Positions 16,314 to 25,162 of a stretch of DNA of 64,000 bases are shown piece by piece (the stretch's first letter is position 1; the number at the start of each line of letters is the position of its first letter). Under the pieces are notes generated by a model. The model saw nothing but the letters and a program-made list of their open reading frames with translations. It made no database searches and was not told the DNA's origin. The stretch comes from Deltaproteobacteria bacterium (GTDB lineage Bacteria; Desulfobacterota; GWC2-55-46): assembly GCA_019912665.1 (NCBI GenBank), contig JAIOIE010000006.1, positions 186,001-250,000 of the forward strand, read 5' to 3'. A program made the position numbers and the translations under genes.

Positions 16314-16961
16314 TTAATCTTCTCCGGGATTTTCCATCGCCCCTGACGTCGCCTTACCGTTTCTTACGAAAACCCTCCTGCCCCTTACCTCGATTCTTCC
16401 TTCGCTATAGAGCTGTACGGCTCTCGGGTAGATCCTGTGCTCTTCCGCGAGTATCCGTTTTGATAGCGACTCGACCGTGTCCTCGTCCTTAACGGGCACG
16501 ACCGCCTGGATTATTACGGGCCCCGTATCCACGCCGTCGTCAACGAAATGGACGGTGCAGCCCGAGAACTTGACACCGTACTCGAGAGCGGCCTTCTGCA
16601 CCTCTAATCCCGGAAAGGCAGGAAGAAGCGAGGGATGTATGTTCATAACCTTCATGTGGAACGCGTCCAGGAGCACCCTGGTTATTATCCGCATGAAACC
16701 CGCAAGCACCACAAGCTCCACACCGTGCTCTCTTAAGACCCGGAGCACCTCGGAATCAAAGGCCTCTTTCTGGGGGAAGTCCTTGACCCTGACGACCGCG
16801 ACAGGGATGTTGTGCTTCCTTGCGCGCTCGAGGGCATAGGCGTCGGGTTTGTTCGAGACGACCACCCTTACGGAGGCGTCGAGCCTTCCGGCCTCTATTT
16901 CGTCTATTATCGACTGGAGGTTCGTGCCGCTCCCGGATACGAGCACCCCTAAGTTGACCAT
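16314..16961 (-). CDS. purN: phosphoribosylglycinamide formyltransferase PurN
   Basis: A 215-residue enzyme for the third step of purine synthesis, transferring a formyl group from 10-formyl-THF to GAR. It starts VLVSGSGTNLQSI; the catalytic segment reads IHPSLLPAFPG, and HFVDDGVDTGPVI carries the conserved aspartate. About 20 extra residues lie at the C-terminus compared with short homologues. The ATG overlaps the purM stop by one base (TAATG), implying translational coupling. Confidence 0.97.
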   Translation of the reverse strand: MVNLGVLVSGSGTNLQSIIDEIEAGRLDASVRVVVSNKPDAYALERARKHNIPVAVVRVKDFPQKEAFDSEVLRVLREHGVELVVLAGFMRIITRVLLDAFHMKVMNIHPSLLPAFPGLEVQKAALEYGVKFSGCTVHFVDDGVDTGPVIIQAVVPVKDEDTVESLSKRILAEEHRIYPRAVQLYSEGRIEVRGRRVFVRNGKATSGAMENPGED

Positions 16962-18016
16962 TAAATCATACCCGCTTTTCCGGCGAATTCAACCCGGGGC
17001 GCGCCTTTGCTCCGGGCAATTTCGCCTATGGTCCAGGCCTTCTCGCCGAGTGCCGCAAGCTTCTTAAGCGCACGGGCCTCGTCTCCGGCCCTCACGATGA
17101 TGACGAGCCCTATGCCGTTATTGAAGGTCCTGAACATCTCGCTCTCATCGACCGGGCCGCCATCCCTGAGGAGCCTGAATATGGAAGGCACGGGCCACGA
17201 GCCTTTTTCTATGACCGCGATAGTACCTTTCGGAAGCACCCTCGGTATGTTCTCGGTAAAGCCGCCGCCAGTTATGTGCGCCATTCCGAGGACCTCGCAG
17301 CCCTTCATGAGCTTCAAGACCGGCTTCACGTATATCCGGGTCGGCGCAAGGAGGGCGGTCCCGATATTGGTTTTAAAGCCCTTCGGCCTGTCGGTCACCT
17401 TGAGCCTGAGGGATTCGAAGATTACCTTCCTTGCGAGCGAATAGCCATTACTATGGAGGCCGCTCGAAGCAAGCCCGATTATCCTGTCTCCCGGCCTTAT
17501 CCGGGAGCCGTCCACCATCTTTTTCCTCTCGACCACGCCGACCGCGAAGCCCGCGAGGTCATACTCTCCCGGCCTGTAAAGGCCCGGCATCTCGGCCGTC
17601 TCGCCCCCTATGAGGGCGCATCCGGCGAGCCTGCAGCCTTCCGCTATTCCCTTGACCACTTCCGCGCCCCTTTTTGCGTCGAGCCTGCCGGTTGCGAAGT
17701 AGTCGAGGAAGAAGAGCGGCTCTGCCCCGCTAACGAGTATGTCGTTCACGCTCATGGCAACGAGGTCGATGCCTATCGTGTCGTGCCTGTCCGCGGCAAA
17801 GGCCACCATGAGCTTGGTGCCTACCCCGTCGGTGGAGGATACCAGCACCGGGTCTTTCATGCCCCTGAACTTTCCCGAGAAAAGGGCGCCGAACCCGCCG
17901 ATGTCTCCCATCACCTCTTTCCGGTAGGTCGAGCGCACCGAGGGCTTTATGAGAGTGACGAGCCTGCCGCCTTCGTCTATATTAACGCCGGCTTTCTTAT
18001 AGGTAAGTTTTTTCAT
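16961..18016 (-). CDS. purM: phosphoribosylformylglycinamidine cyclo-ligase PurM
   Basis: A 351-residue AIR synthetase, the fifth step of purine synthesis: ATP-dependent ring closure of FGAM. It starts [28 protein letters not shown] and [17 protein letters not shown] are the nucleotide/metal-binding stretches, and GGETAEMPG and [14 protein letters not shown] are conserved. The start at 18014-18016 matches family length; the frame continues upstream to 18103 without family similarity. No Shine-Dalgarno is visible. It is the first gene of purM-purN-DUF523. Confidence 0.97.
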   Translation of the reverse strand: MKKLTYKKAGVNIDEGGRLVTLIKPSVRSTYRKEVMGDIGGFGALFSGKFRGMKDPVLVSSTDGVGTKLMVAFAADRHDTIGIDLVAMSVNDILVSGAEPLFFLDYFATGRLDAKRGAEVVKGIAEGCRLAGCALIGGETAEMPGLYRPGEYDLAGFAVGVVERKKMVDGSRIRPGDRIIGLASSGLHSNGYSLARKVIFESLRLKVTDRPKGFKTNIGTALLAPTRIYVKPVLKLMKGCEVLGMAHITGGGFTENIPRVLPKGTIAVIEKGSWPVPSIFRLLRDGGPVDESEMFRTFNNGIGLVIIVRAGDEARALKKLAALGEKAWTIGEIARSKGAPRVEFAGKAGMI

Positions 18017-18023
18017 GCGCAAT

Positions 18024-18052
18024 AGATTAATGCAAAGCCTTTTTGAAGTCAA
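18024..18052 (-). promoter_or_regulatory. putative purM promoter, leaderless geometry
   Basis: On the minus strand TTGACT (18047-18052), a 17-nt spacer and TAATCT (18024-18029). The ATG begins 7 nt after the -10, so the transcript would start at or next to the start codon. No PurR-type operator was recognised. Confidence 0.4.
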
Positions 18053-18248
18053 CGGGTATGCTATCCAAGTCCGCGCATAACCGTTTTCTTCGGCCCCGCC
18101 CAATCCCCCGGATTTTTAAAACCGCATGTTCGTATGGTGCACAAATCCATATGCGCCTTGCACATTAAGCTGTGCGTATATATTCAGGTAAGCAACAGGT
18201 CTTATCCGAATCCCGTTAATTGTATTAAATATTTTTTTACATCAATCG

Positions 18249-18266
18249 TTGGCACATCGGTTGCAA
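18249..18266 (+). promoter_or_regulatory. sigma-54 (-24/-12) promoter of spoVG
   Basis: TTGGCAC-N5-TTGCAA matches the RpoN consensus TGGCAC-N5-TTGC at every position. The spacing between GG and GC is exact. Transcription would start about 18276, giving a leader of about 90 nt before spoVG. RpoN promoters need an AAA+ enhancer-binding activator; the dyad at 18160-18175 is a candidate site. Confidence 0.75.
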
Positions 18267-18367
18267 TTCAAAACAATGCCTTACGGACTGTCGTCAGGCA
18301 TCGGCCCGGCTCAAAAGGTTTGCAGTGAAAACACATAGTCATCACACTATCAGGGGGGAGGAAGAAG

Positions 18368-18661
18368 ATGCGCATTACCGAGATCAAGGTGCTTCCGGTG
18401 GACGGGGATGAAAAGCTAAAGGCCTATGTGACTATCAAGCTCGACGACTGTTTCGTTGTGAGAGACATGAAGGTGATAAAAGGCAATACCGGGTATTTCG
18501 TGGCCATGCCCGCCAAGAAGATGAAGGACGGCACCTACAGGGACCTTGTCCATCCGCTGGATAAGCCCACAAGGCAGATGCTCGAGGAGCAGGTCATGAG
18601 CGAGTTTAATAAGGTGCTTGCGGAGGGAGATAGCGCCCAGGCCTTTTCCAATGCGGTCTGA
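18368..18661 (+). CDS. spoVG: SpoVG family nucleic-acid-binding regulator
   Basis: A 97-residue protein with the SpoVG fold: MRITEIKVLPV, LKAYVTIKLDDCFVVRDMKVI, and GYFVAMPAKK followed by RDLVHPLD. In Firmicutes SpoVG affects septation, capsule and virulence genes and binds RNA and DNA; deltaproteobacteria and spirochaetes also carry it. GGAGG lies 6 nt before the ATG. It is preceded by a sigma-54 promoter and followed after 18 nt by a radical SAM gene, which may share the transcript. Confidence 0.95.
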   Translation: MRITEIKVLPVDGDEKLKAYVTIKLDDCFVVRDMKVIKGNTGYFVAMPAKKMKDGTYRDLVHPLDKPTRQMLEEQVMSEFNKVLAEGDSAQAFSNAV

Positions 18662-18679
18662 TGGGAGATATCTATTATA

Positions 18680-19732
18680 GTGCGGTCGCAATCGGGGCAA
18701 TTGGCAGGATCACTCTGGTCCCATGGTCAGTTGAACAACTCGCGAGGTAAGATACGAGCCGTTGCCAGGGCAGCGGCTGCCAGGCTCTCAGGCAGGAGGG
18801 TCCCGCTCTCGGTCGCCTTCATTACGACGTACAGGTGCAATTTCACCTGCGAGTATTGCGACATATGGAGGCTCAGGGAAGAGGACCTCTCGACGAGAGA
18901 CGCCCTCGGCATGATAGACGAGTTCTCGTCAATGGGGATGCAAAGCTTAAGCTTTACAGGCGGCGAGCCCCTTATGAGGGACGACCTCGGCGAGCTCATA
19001 TCCCATGCCTCGGGCCGGGGCGTGAATACGGTAGTCTTCACCAACGGCTCTCTGGTCGAAAAGAGCATACGGAGCCTCAGGGGGCTCACGACGCTCGTTG
19101 TAAGCCTTGACGGCCCGCCCGGCGTACACGACAGATTGAGGATGGAAGGGACATACGGGGATGTCGTGGCCGGGATACGGGCCGCAAGGCGGGCCGGGCT
19201 CAGGGTCCTGACCAATACCGTACTGACAAGGGAGAATCTCGACCATATCCCCTGGATCGTGGATGAGGCGGCAAGGCTCGGTGTAGGGATGATGTTCCAG
19301 CCGGTCCTCCCTTATCCATTCTCCTCTATCGAGGCGAGGATAGGCGCAATCGCGCCGAAAGCGCCTGCTTACGCCGAAGCCCTGAGGAAACTCAGGGAGC
19401 TCAAGAGAAAGAAGAGACACATCGTCAACTCGTCCGAGTACCTTTCTCATATAAGCATACCTGCATGGGAAAGGAACAGCCGTAAATGCCTTGCAGGAAG
19501 GCTCTACTGCGCGGTCACGCCCGCGGGGGAGGTTGCGCCGTGCTACACGGTCTTCGGCTCGCGAAACTGGCCGAGCGGGCTTGATCTCGGTTTCGGCTCG
19601 GCATTCCGGGAAATAGGGGATTTCAGCTGCAACGGCTGTTACTCATCCCTTGCTGAGAGCGATTTCCTTTATTCGCTAAGGCCAGGCCCGCTCCTTCGGG
19701 CCGTGGTGTCGGGTATGCCCTGGGTCTCCTGA
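18680..19732 (+). CDS. radical SAM protein with C-terminal cysteine-rich extension
   Basis: A 350-residue radical SAM enzyme of unknown substrate. The cluster motif is CNFTCEYC (Cys53, 57, 60), then SFTGGEPLMR (SAM binding) and SLDGPP. The C-terminal part has C-x6-C-x10-C (KCLAGRLYC...APC) and a late CNGC, like SPASM/twitch domains that bind auxiliary clusters. The N-terminal 40 residues are basic. The start is a GTG with GGGAG 12 nt upstream; other non-ATG starts are possible. It could act with spoVG or the downstream polysaccharide genes, but nothing in the sequence fixes its job. Confidence 0.85.
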   Translation: MRSQSGQLAGSLWSHGQLNNSRGKIRAVARAAAARLSGRRVPLSVAFITTYRCNFTCEYCDIWRLREEDLSTRDALGMIDEFSSMGMQSLSFTGGEPLMRDDLGELISHASGRGVNTVVFTNGSLVEKSIRSLRGLTTLVVSLDGPPGVHDRLRMEGTYGDVVAGIRAARRAGLRVLTNTVLTRENLDHIPWIVDEAARLGVGMMFQPVLPYPFSSIEARIGAIAPKAPAYAEALRKLRELKRKKRHIVNSSEYLSHISIPAWERNSRKCLAGRLYCAVTPAGEVAPCYTVFGSRNWPSGLDLGFGSAFREIGDFSCNGCYSSLAESDFLYSLRPGPLLRAVVSGMPWVS

Positions 19733-19890
19733 TTCCCTGATACCAGTATTTACGTAAAACCCCTCCTTAACCCCGCTCTTTTTCCAATTCTCCTGAATCC
19801 TCCCCCTTTTTCATCCTGAACCCGCCCTCCGCTCGCCTTTCCTGGGAGCCGGGCCCTGCATTTGACGACCCAGGATTGTGGATTATACTT

Positions 19891-19915
19891 TTCAGGGGGC
19901 GCGCACGCCCCTGAA
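19891..19915. repeat. GC-rich hairpin upstream of the GT4 gene
   Basis: TTCAGGGG (19891-19898) pairs with CCCCTGAA (19908-19915) around a GC-rich loop. No T-run follows on either strand, so termination is unlikely. It lies in the 257-nt gap between the radical SAM and glycosyltransferase genes; the rest of the gap shows nothing recognisable. Confidence 0.35.
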
Positions 19916-19989
19916 TATTCAACCTCCTGATATTAAAAATCCGTAAAGAAAAAGAGAACAGTCCAAGGCGTTCGCATGGAGGTCTTCTT

Positions 19990-21138
19990 GTGAGAGTCGC
20001 TCTCGTACACGATTGGCTGACCGGCATGCGCGGCGGGGAAAAAGTCCTTGAAGTCTTCTGCGAGCTCTTCCCCTCGGCTGACCTCTATACCCTTTATCAT
20101 GACCGGGGGTCTGTCTCCGGGGTCATCGAGGGCAGGCAGGTGAGGACCTCCTTCATACAGGGCCTCCCGTTCGCGCGTAGGGCATACAGGCGCTACCTGC
20201 CGCTCTTCCCGGCCGCAATCGAGGGGTTACGGCTTAAGGGCTACAGGCTCGTACTATCGACAAGCCACTGCGTCGCAAAGGGGGTATTGCCCCCGCCCGG
20301 CTCCCTGCATATCTCCTATATACACACTCCCATGAGGTATGTCTGGGACATGTACCACGAGTATTTCGGGCAAAAGAGGGGAGTGCTGGCGCTTGCGTAC
20401 CGGTCCGTCGCTCATTACCTGAGGCTCTGGGACGCCGCGTCCAGCGCAAGAGTCGATCACTTCATAGCGAACTCCGCCAATGTCGCGGAGAAGGTCAGAC
20501 GGCTTTACAGGAGGAGGGCGGATGTCATACACCCGCCCGTCGACTGCTCTAAATTCGCAATAGGCCGAAGGCCGGGAAATTATTACCTCATCATTTCCGC
20601 CTTTGCCCCATACAAGAGGATAGACCTGGCCATAGAGGCCTTCAATGCGTCGGGGAAAAAGCTCGTAATAGCCGGCTCGGGGCAGGAATGGAAGAGGCTC
20701 GTAAAATCGGCCCGGCCGAATATCGAGTTTCTGGGCTGGAAAACAGACGATGAGCTCAAAGGCCTGTATCAGGGATGCAGGGCCCTCATTTTTCCCGGGG
20801 AGGAGGACTTCGGGATAACGCCGCTTGAGGCCATGGCGTCAGGCAGGCCAGTTATAGCCTTTGGCAGGGGGGGCGCTATTGAAACCATCGTCCCGCCTGG
20901 CAGGGGGCGGAACGCGACCGGGGTCTTCTTCATGGAGCAGGCCCCGGCGGCGGTTAACGATGCCGTTGAGATATTCGAGAAGGCGGAGGGAATTTTCAGC
21001 CCGGAGGCCATAAGGGGCCATGCGCTCGCCTTTGACAGAACCGTCTTCAAGGAAAGAATCAGAAAGTATTTAGAATCGAAGCTGATCGAGTTCAGGGGCG
21101 GGAGGGGAAATGCTCAAAAAGCACAGTCAGCTCTTTGA
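19990..21138 (+). CDS. GT4 family glycosyltransferase (WbaZ-like)
   Basis: A 382-residue GT-B fold retaining glycosyltransferase. The N-terminal domain starts VALVHDWLTGMRGGEKVLE; the middle has YIHTPMRYVWD, often seen in mannosyltransferases of the WbaZ group; the C-terminal GT4 domain has ISAFAPYKRIDLAIEAF and the nucleotide-sugar motif FPGEEDFGITPLEAMASG. It probably adds a sugar in exopolysaccharide or O-antigen assembly on the cytoplasmic side. The start is a GTG preceded by GGAGG. Its last 29 nt overlap the start of the next gene. Confidence 0.92.
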   Translation: MRVALVHDWLTGMRGGEKVLEVFCELFPSADLYTLYHDRGSVSGVIEGRQVRTSFIQGLPFARRAYRRYLPLFPAAIEGLRLKGYRLVLSTSHCVAKGVLPPPGSLHISYIHTPMRYVWDMYHEYFGQKRGVLALAYRSVAHYLRLWDAASSARVDHFIANSANVAEKVRRLYRRRADVIHPPVDCSKFAIGRRPGNYYLIISAFAPYKRIDLAIEAFNASGKKLVIAGSGQEWKRLVKSARPNIEFLGWKTDDELKGLYQGCRALIFPGEEDFGITPLEAMASGRPVIAFGRGGAIETIVPPGRGRNATGVFFMEQAPAAVNDAVEIFEKAEGIFSPEAIRGHALAFDRTVFKERIRKYLESKLIEFRGGRGNAQKAQSAL

Positions 21139-22513
21139 GAGCCTCCTTCTCATATCAGACCTCGTCATAATCGCCTTCTCGTGGGCGCTGTCCTTCCATA
21201 TCCGCTTTCATTCAGGGCTCTTAAGCGTGCCCAGGGGCGTGCCCGATTTCTTCGCTTACAGCCTTCTTCTTATACCCATAACGATAATCTGGGCGGTCGT
21301 CTTCAAGGTCTTCGGCCTGTACCGGCCCAAGAGGATAGGGACCCCCCTTTCCGAGGTGATTGACATCGGGAAGGCGTGCGGGATCTCCATGCTCATATTC
21401 ATCGCGGTCACCTTTTTTGCCAAGCAGTACGAGTATTCGAGACTCGTCTTCGTCCTCTTTACAATCATAAATATCGGGGCATTGAGCCTTGGAAGGTTCG
21501 CGTTCAGGAAAGCGCTCCGGGCACTGAGGAGGAGGGGCTTTAACCTGCGGTACGCACTGATCGTCGGGACCGGCGGGCAGGCAAGGAGGCTTATTGAAAC
21601 TATCGAGAACCACCCGGAAGTAGGCATTAAGGTAGAAGGGCTCGTCTCCCCGGAAGAGGGGCAGGCCGGGAGGCAGGTGTCCGGGGTAAGGGTTGTCGGG
21701 TCCATAGGCGACTTGAGGGAGCTTCTGGGGCTCAGGCGGATAGACATGGTCTTTATCGCGCTCGGCTGGGACCAGCACTCGAAGATGGCGGAAGCTGTCA
21801 AGTACATCGGGGACGAGGCCGTGGACATAAAGGTCATACCGGATATGGTGGAGTTCATGACCTTGAGGGGCGGGGTCGAGGAGTTCGAGGGCATGCCCAT
21901 ATTGAATCTTCAGAACTCGCCCCTTTACGGCTGGAACATCGTCCTTAAAAGGGGCTTTGACATCGTGCTCTCGGTCGCTGCCCTCGTAATCCTGTGGCCC
22001 GTCATGCTCACAATCGCCATGCTCGTAAGAGCTACGTCCCAGGGCCCCGTCCTCTACAGGCAGGAGAGGATGGGCATAGGCGGGCAGCCCTTCCAGATAC
22101 TCAAGTTCAGGACCATGCGGACGGGGGCCGAGGACGATACGGGCGCGGTCTGGGCAAGGCGCGGAGACCCCAGGCGCACCATGCTCGGAAGGGTCTTGAG
22201 GGCCACGAGCCTTGACGAGCTTCCGCAGCTCATAAACGTCTTGAGGGGAGACATGTCGCTTGTAGGCCCGAGGCCCGAGAGGCCGGTCTTCATACACGAG
22301 TTCAGGAGGGAAATACCGCGGTACATGCTCAGGCACAAGATGAAGGCCGGCATCACCGGATGGGCACAGGTGAACGGCTGGAGGGGGCATACTGACCTTA
22401 AAAAAAGGATAGAGCATGACCTTTATTACATAGAGCACTGGTCTCTGGCCCTGGATTTCAAGATACTATTCCTCACCCTCTGGAAGGGGTTCGTAAACCG
22501 GAACGCCTACTGA
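21110..22513 (+). CDS. polyprenyl glycosylphosphotransferase (WcaJ-type)
   Basis: A 467-residue membrane enzyme that transfers a sugar phosphate (typically glucose-1-P) from UDP-sugar to undecaprenyl phosphate, starting polysaccharide repeat synthesis. Four N-terminal membrane helices are followed by a CoA-binding-like domain (LIVGTGGQARRLIE), a fifth hydrophobic segment, and the catalytic bacterial sugar transferase domain with QERMGIGGQPFQILKFRTMR, SLDELPQLINVLRGDMS and VGPRPERP. A strong GGGAGGGG site precedes the ATG inside the 3' end of the GT4 gene, implying coupled translation. Confidence 0.95.
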   Translation: MLKKHSQLFESLLLISDLVIIAFSWALSFHIRFHSGLLSVPRGVPDFFAYSLLLIPITIIWAVVFKVFGLYRPKRIGTPLSEVIDIGKACGISMLIFIAVTFFAKQYEYSRLVFVLFTIINIGALSLGRFAFRKALRALRRRGFNLRYALIVGTGGQARRLIETIENHPEVGIKVEGLVSPEEGQAGRQVSGVRVVGSIGDLRELLGLRRIDMVFIALGWDQHSKMAEAVKYIGDEAVDIKVIPDMVEFMTLRGGVEEFEGMPILNLQNSPLYGWNIVLKRGFDIVLSVAALVILWPVMLTIAMLVRATSQGPVLYRQERMGIGGQPFQILKFRTMRTGAEDDTGAVWARRGDPRRTMLGRVLRATSLDELPQLINVLRGDMSLVGPRPERPVFIHEFRREIPRYMLRHKMKAGITGWAQVNGWRGHTDLKKRIEHDLYYIEHWSLALDFKILFLTLWKGFVNRNAY

Positions 22514-22537
22514 GGGTGGAAGGCACTTTTTGCGTCC

Positions 22538-22566
22538 TTGACATGGTACCTGCCCGCGTTTATACT
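22538..22566 (+). promoter_or_regulatory. sigma-70 promoter of ugd
   Basis: TTGACA (22538-22543), a 17-nt spacer and TATACT (22561-22566): a near-consensus promoter just after the WcaJ-type gene. It predicts a leader of about 100 nt before the ugd ATG at 22676, so ugd can be expressed apart from the upstream glycosyltransferase genes. Confidence 0.7.
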
Positions 22567-22675
22567 GACCTTACTCTATGATTTGACGAAGTTTTTCCAA
22601 AGCGACGGAGATGACGCGGCCGGTCGCAAAGAACGCGGAATACATCCCCGCAGACATCCGGAGGTTATCGACCAC

Positions 22676-24040
22676 ATGAATATCTGCGTAATCGGTACGG
22701 GCTATGTGGGCCTTGTGACCGGCACCTGCTTCGCCGACTTCGGTGTGAACGTCTCTTGCGTCGACAAGGACGCCGGGAAGATAGCGATGCTCAAGAAGGG
22801 GGAGATCCCGATCTTCGAGCCGGGCCTTAAGGAACTCGTAGACAAGAACATAAACGAGACGAGGCTGACCTTCACAACCGACCTTTCCGAGGCTATAAAG
22901 AAATCCCTCGTCATATTCATAGCAGTGGGCACGCCCCCAAAGGGGGACGGCTCGGCGGACCTCTGCTACATCGAGGAGGTGGCCCGCACCATCGCACAAA
23001 ACCTCAACGGCTACAAGGTCATAGTCACCAAAAGCACGGTCCCTGTGGGCACCGGGAAGCTCATCGAGGGCATAATCGAGAAGGAGCAGGACGGGGAGCA
23101 CAAGTTCGACGTGGTCTCGAACCCCGAGTTCCTGAGGGAAGGCTCCGCTGTCGAGGACTTCATGAGGCCAAACAGGGTGGTCCTCGGCGCCAGGAGCGAG
23201 CAGGCCATAGCCATAATGAAGGACCTCTACTCGCCGCTCTACCTCATCGAGACCCCCTTCGTCATAACCGACATCGAGACGTCCGAGCTTATCAAATACG
23301 CCTCGAACGCTTTCCTGGCCACCAAGGTCTCTTTCATAAACGAGGTGGCCAACATCTGCGAGCGCGTAGGCGCGGACGTAAAGATGGTCGCCAAGGGCAT
23401 GGGCCTCGACAACCGAATAGGGCCCAAGTTCCTCCACGCCGGCCCTGGCTACGGCGGCTCCTGCTTCCCCAAGGACACCATGGCGATTACGAAGATAGCG
23501 CGCTCGCACGGCTATACCTTCAGGATAGTCGAGGCGGTAATCGAGGTGAACCGCGAGCAAAGGGACCGGATGATCGAGAAGATAAAGGGCCTTGCCGGGG
23601 AGCTTCCTGGCAAGCAGATAGGCATACTCGGCCTTGCCTTCAAGCCCAATACCGACGACATAAGGGAGTCGCCGGCAATGGACATAGCCGAAAGGCTCAT
23701 GGCTGAAGGCGCTTCCATAAAGGCATACGATCCGGCGGCCATGGAGAACGCCGGAAAGTCCATGCGCGGGCCGGTCACCTTCTGCACCGACGCATACGAG
23801 GTCGCTGACGGGAGCGACGCGCTCGTGATACTTACCGAATGGAACCAGTTCAGGAAGCTCGACCTCAACAGGGTCAAGGGGCTCCTGAAGGCCCCGAAGA
23901 TACTCGATTTGAGAAATGTGTACGACCCGTCGGCCATGCGGAAGATGGGGTTCGAGTACGTCTGCGTCGGAAGGGGCGAGAAGCACTCGGAGCTCTCGTT
24001 TGCGGGGCCCCTGAAGGCCCCGGCCGCAAAAGCCGATTAG
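22676..24040 (+). CDS. ugd: UDP-glucose 6-dehydrogenase
   Basis: A 454-residue NAD-dependent enzyme oxidising UDP-glucose to UDP-glucuronate. It has the N-terminal Rossmann motif GTGYVGLVTG, the conserved STVPVGTG and NPEFLREG stretches, the catalytic cysteine in GPGYGGSCFPKD, and a C-terminal domain beginning GLAFKPNTDDIRESP. The ATG at 22676 is chosen because MNICVIGTGYVG is the family start and GGAGG lies 11 nt upstream; the longer frame from 22538 begins inside the promoter. It supplies UDP-glucuronate for the polysaccharide genes upstream. Confidence 0.97.
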   Translation: MNICVIGTGYVGLVTGTCFADFGVNVSCVDKDAGKIAMLKKGEIPIFEPGLKELVDKNINETRLTFTTDLSEAIKKSLVIFIAVGTPPKGDGSADLCYIEEVARTIAQNLNGYKVIVTKSTVPVGTGKLIEGIIEKEQDGEHKFDVVSNPEFLREGSAVEDFMRPNRVVLGARSEQAIAIMKDLYSPLYLIETPFVITDIETSELIKYASNAFLATKVSFINEVANICERVGADVKMVAKGMGLDNRIGPKFLHAGPGYGGSCFPKDTMAITKIARSHGYTFRIVEAVIEVNREQRDRMIEKIKGLAGELPGKQIGILGLAFKPNTDDIRESPAMDIAERLMAEGASIKAYDPAAMENAGKSMRGPVTFCTDAYEVADGSDALVILTEWNQFRKLDLNRVKGLLKAPKILDLRNVYDPSAMRKMGFEYVCVGRGEKHSELSFAGPLKAPAAKAD

Positions 24041-24075
24041 CCCGGAATTATTATATTGACTAAGCCCGGCCGAAA

Positions 24076-24483
24076 TTGTATATCTTTCAGATAGTGAAAA
24101 GGCGGCGGGTAGATAAAGCCGGGTACGCAACGGTCAGGGCTTTATTCTGGATAACCCTGCTTTCGTCTTTCGCGTACGGCGTGTATAAGCTCGCGCCTCC
24201 CTACATCGGGTACATGATGCTCAAGTCCGACGTCGGCGAGGAGGCGAAGTTCGCCCACATGCACACCGACGAGGCGCTGGCGGAACACATCCTTGCCAAG
24301 GCCGCGGCCTGGGACTTGCCGCTGGACGAAACCGGGCTTGTTATAGAGCGGGGACGGGAAAACATTTACATCTACGCCGAGTACACTGTCGTAGTTAATT
24401 TCCTGAACAGGTACGAAAAAGAATTTTTTTACAACATAGAGGTGCAGAGGCCGCTTAAGCAGCCCGGAGAGCCCCTGCACTAA
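24076..24483 (+). CDS. single-span membrane protein, unknown (DUF4845-like layout)
   Basis: A 135-residue protein not recognised with confidence. A basic N-terminus (KRRR) is followed by one membrane helix (about residues 22-40), then LAPPYIGYMMLK, and a soluble C-terminal domain rich in beta-prone sequence (YIYAEYTVVVNFL). The order of helix, APPY-type motif and small domain recalls DUF4845 proteins, but similarity is weak. The start is uncertain: TTG at 24076 or GTG at 24094, neither with a clear ribosome-binding site. It lies between ugd and the pyrimidine leader. Confidence 0.6.
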   Translation: MYIFQIVKRRRVDKAGYATVRALFWITLLSSFAYGVYKLAPPYIGYMMLKSDVGEEAKFAHMHTDEALAEHILAKAAAWDLPLDETGLVIERGRENIYIYAEYTVVVNFLNRYEKEFFYNIEVQRPLKQPGEPLH

Positions 24484-24506
24484 ACAAACCAAATAAACCC
24501 TTTTAA

Positions 24507-25149
<643 letters not shown>

Positions 25150-25162
25150 GACGAATATCCGT

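Larger units (their letters stand above)
18017..18367. other. 351-nt divergent intergenic region, purM/spoVG
   Basis: It holds the minus-strand purM promoter at one end and a plus-strand -24/-12 promoter (18249-18266) at the other. Between them are a GTGCAC hexamer (18137-18142) and a dyad GCACA-N6-TGTGC (18160-18175), about 75 bp upstream of the -24 box, where an enhancer-binding protein could sit. A short open frame at 18134-18328 crosses the promoter and has no recognisable product. Confidence 0.5.

Noticed and set aside
18134-18328. A 64-codon ORF upstream of spoVG
   Set aside because: It runs through the sigma-54 promoter, lacks a ribosome-binding site and shows no family features.
18661-18750. 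A 29-residue ORF whose ATG overlaps the spoVG stop (TGATG), considered as a peptide substrate for the radical SAM enzyme
   Set aside because: It overlaps the radical SAM start in another frame, its GGGAG more likely serves that GTG start, and the peptide has no cysteine-rich or leader-like core. Conservation in relatives would be needed to revive it.
19891-19915. A hairpin before the GT4 gene as a terminator of the radical SAM gene
   Set aside because: The stem is good but no T-run follows on either strand, so it is listed only as a hairpin.
22571-24130. A 519-codon open frame antisense to ugd
   Set aside because: Same cause: the plus strand encodes an intact UDP-glucose dehydrogenase with all motifs.
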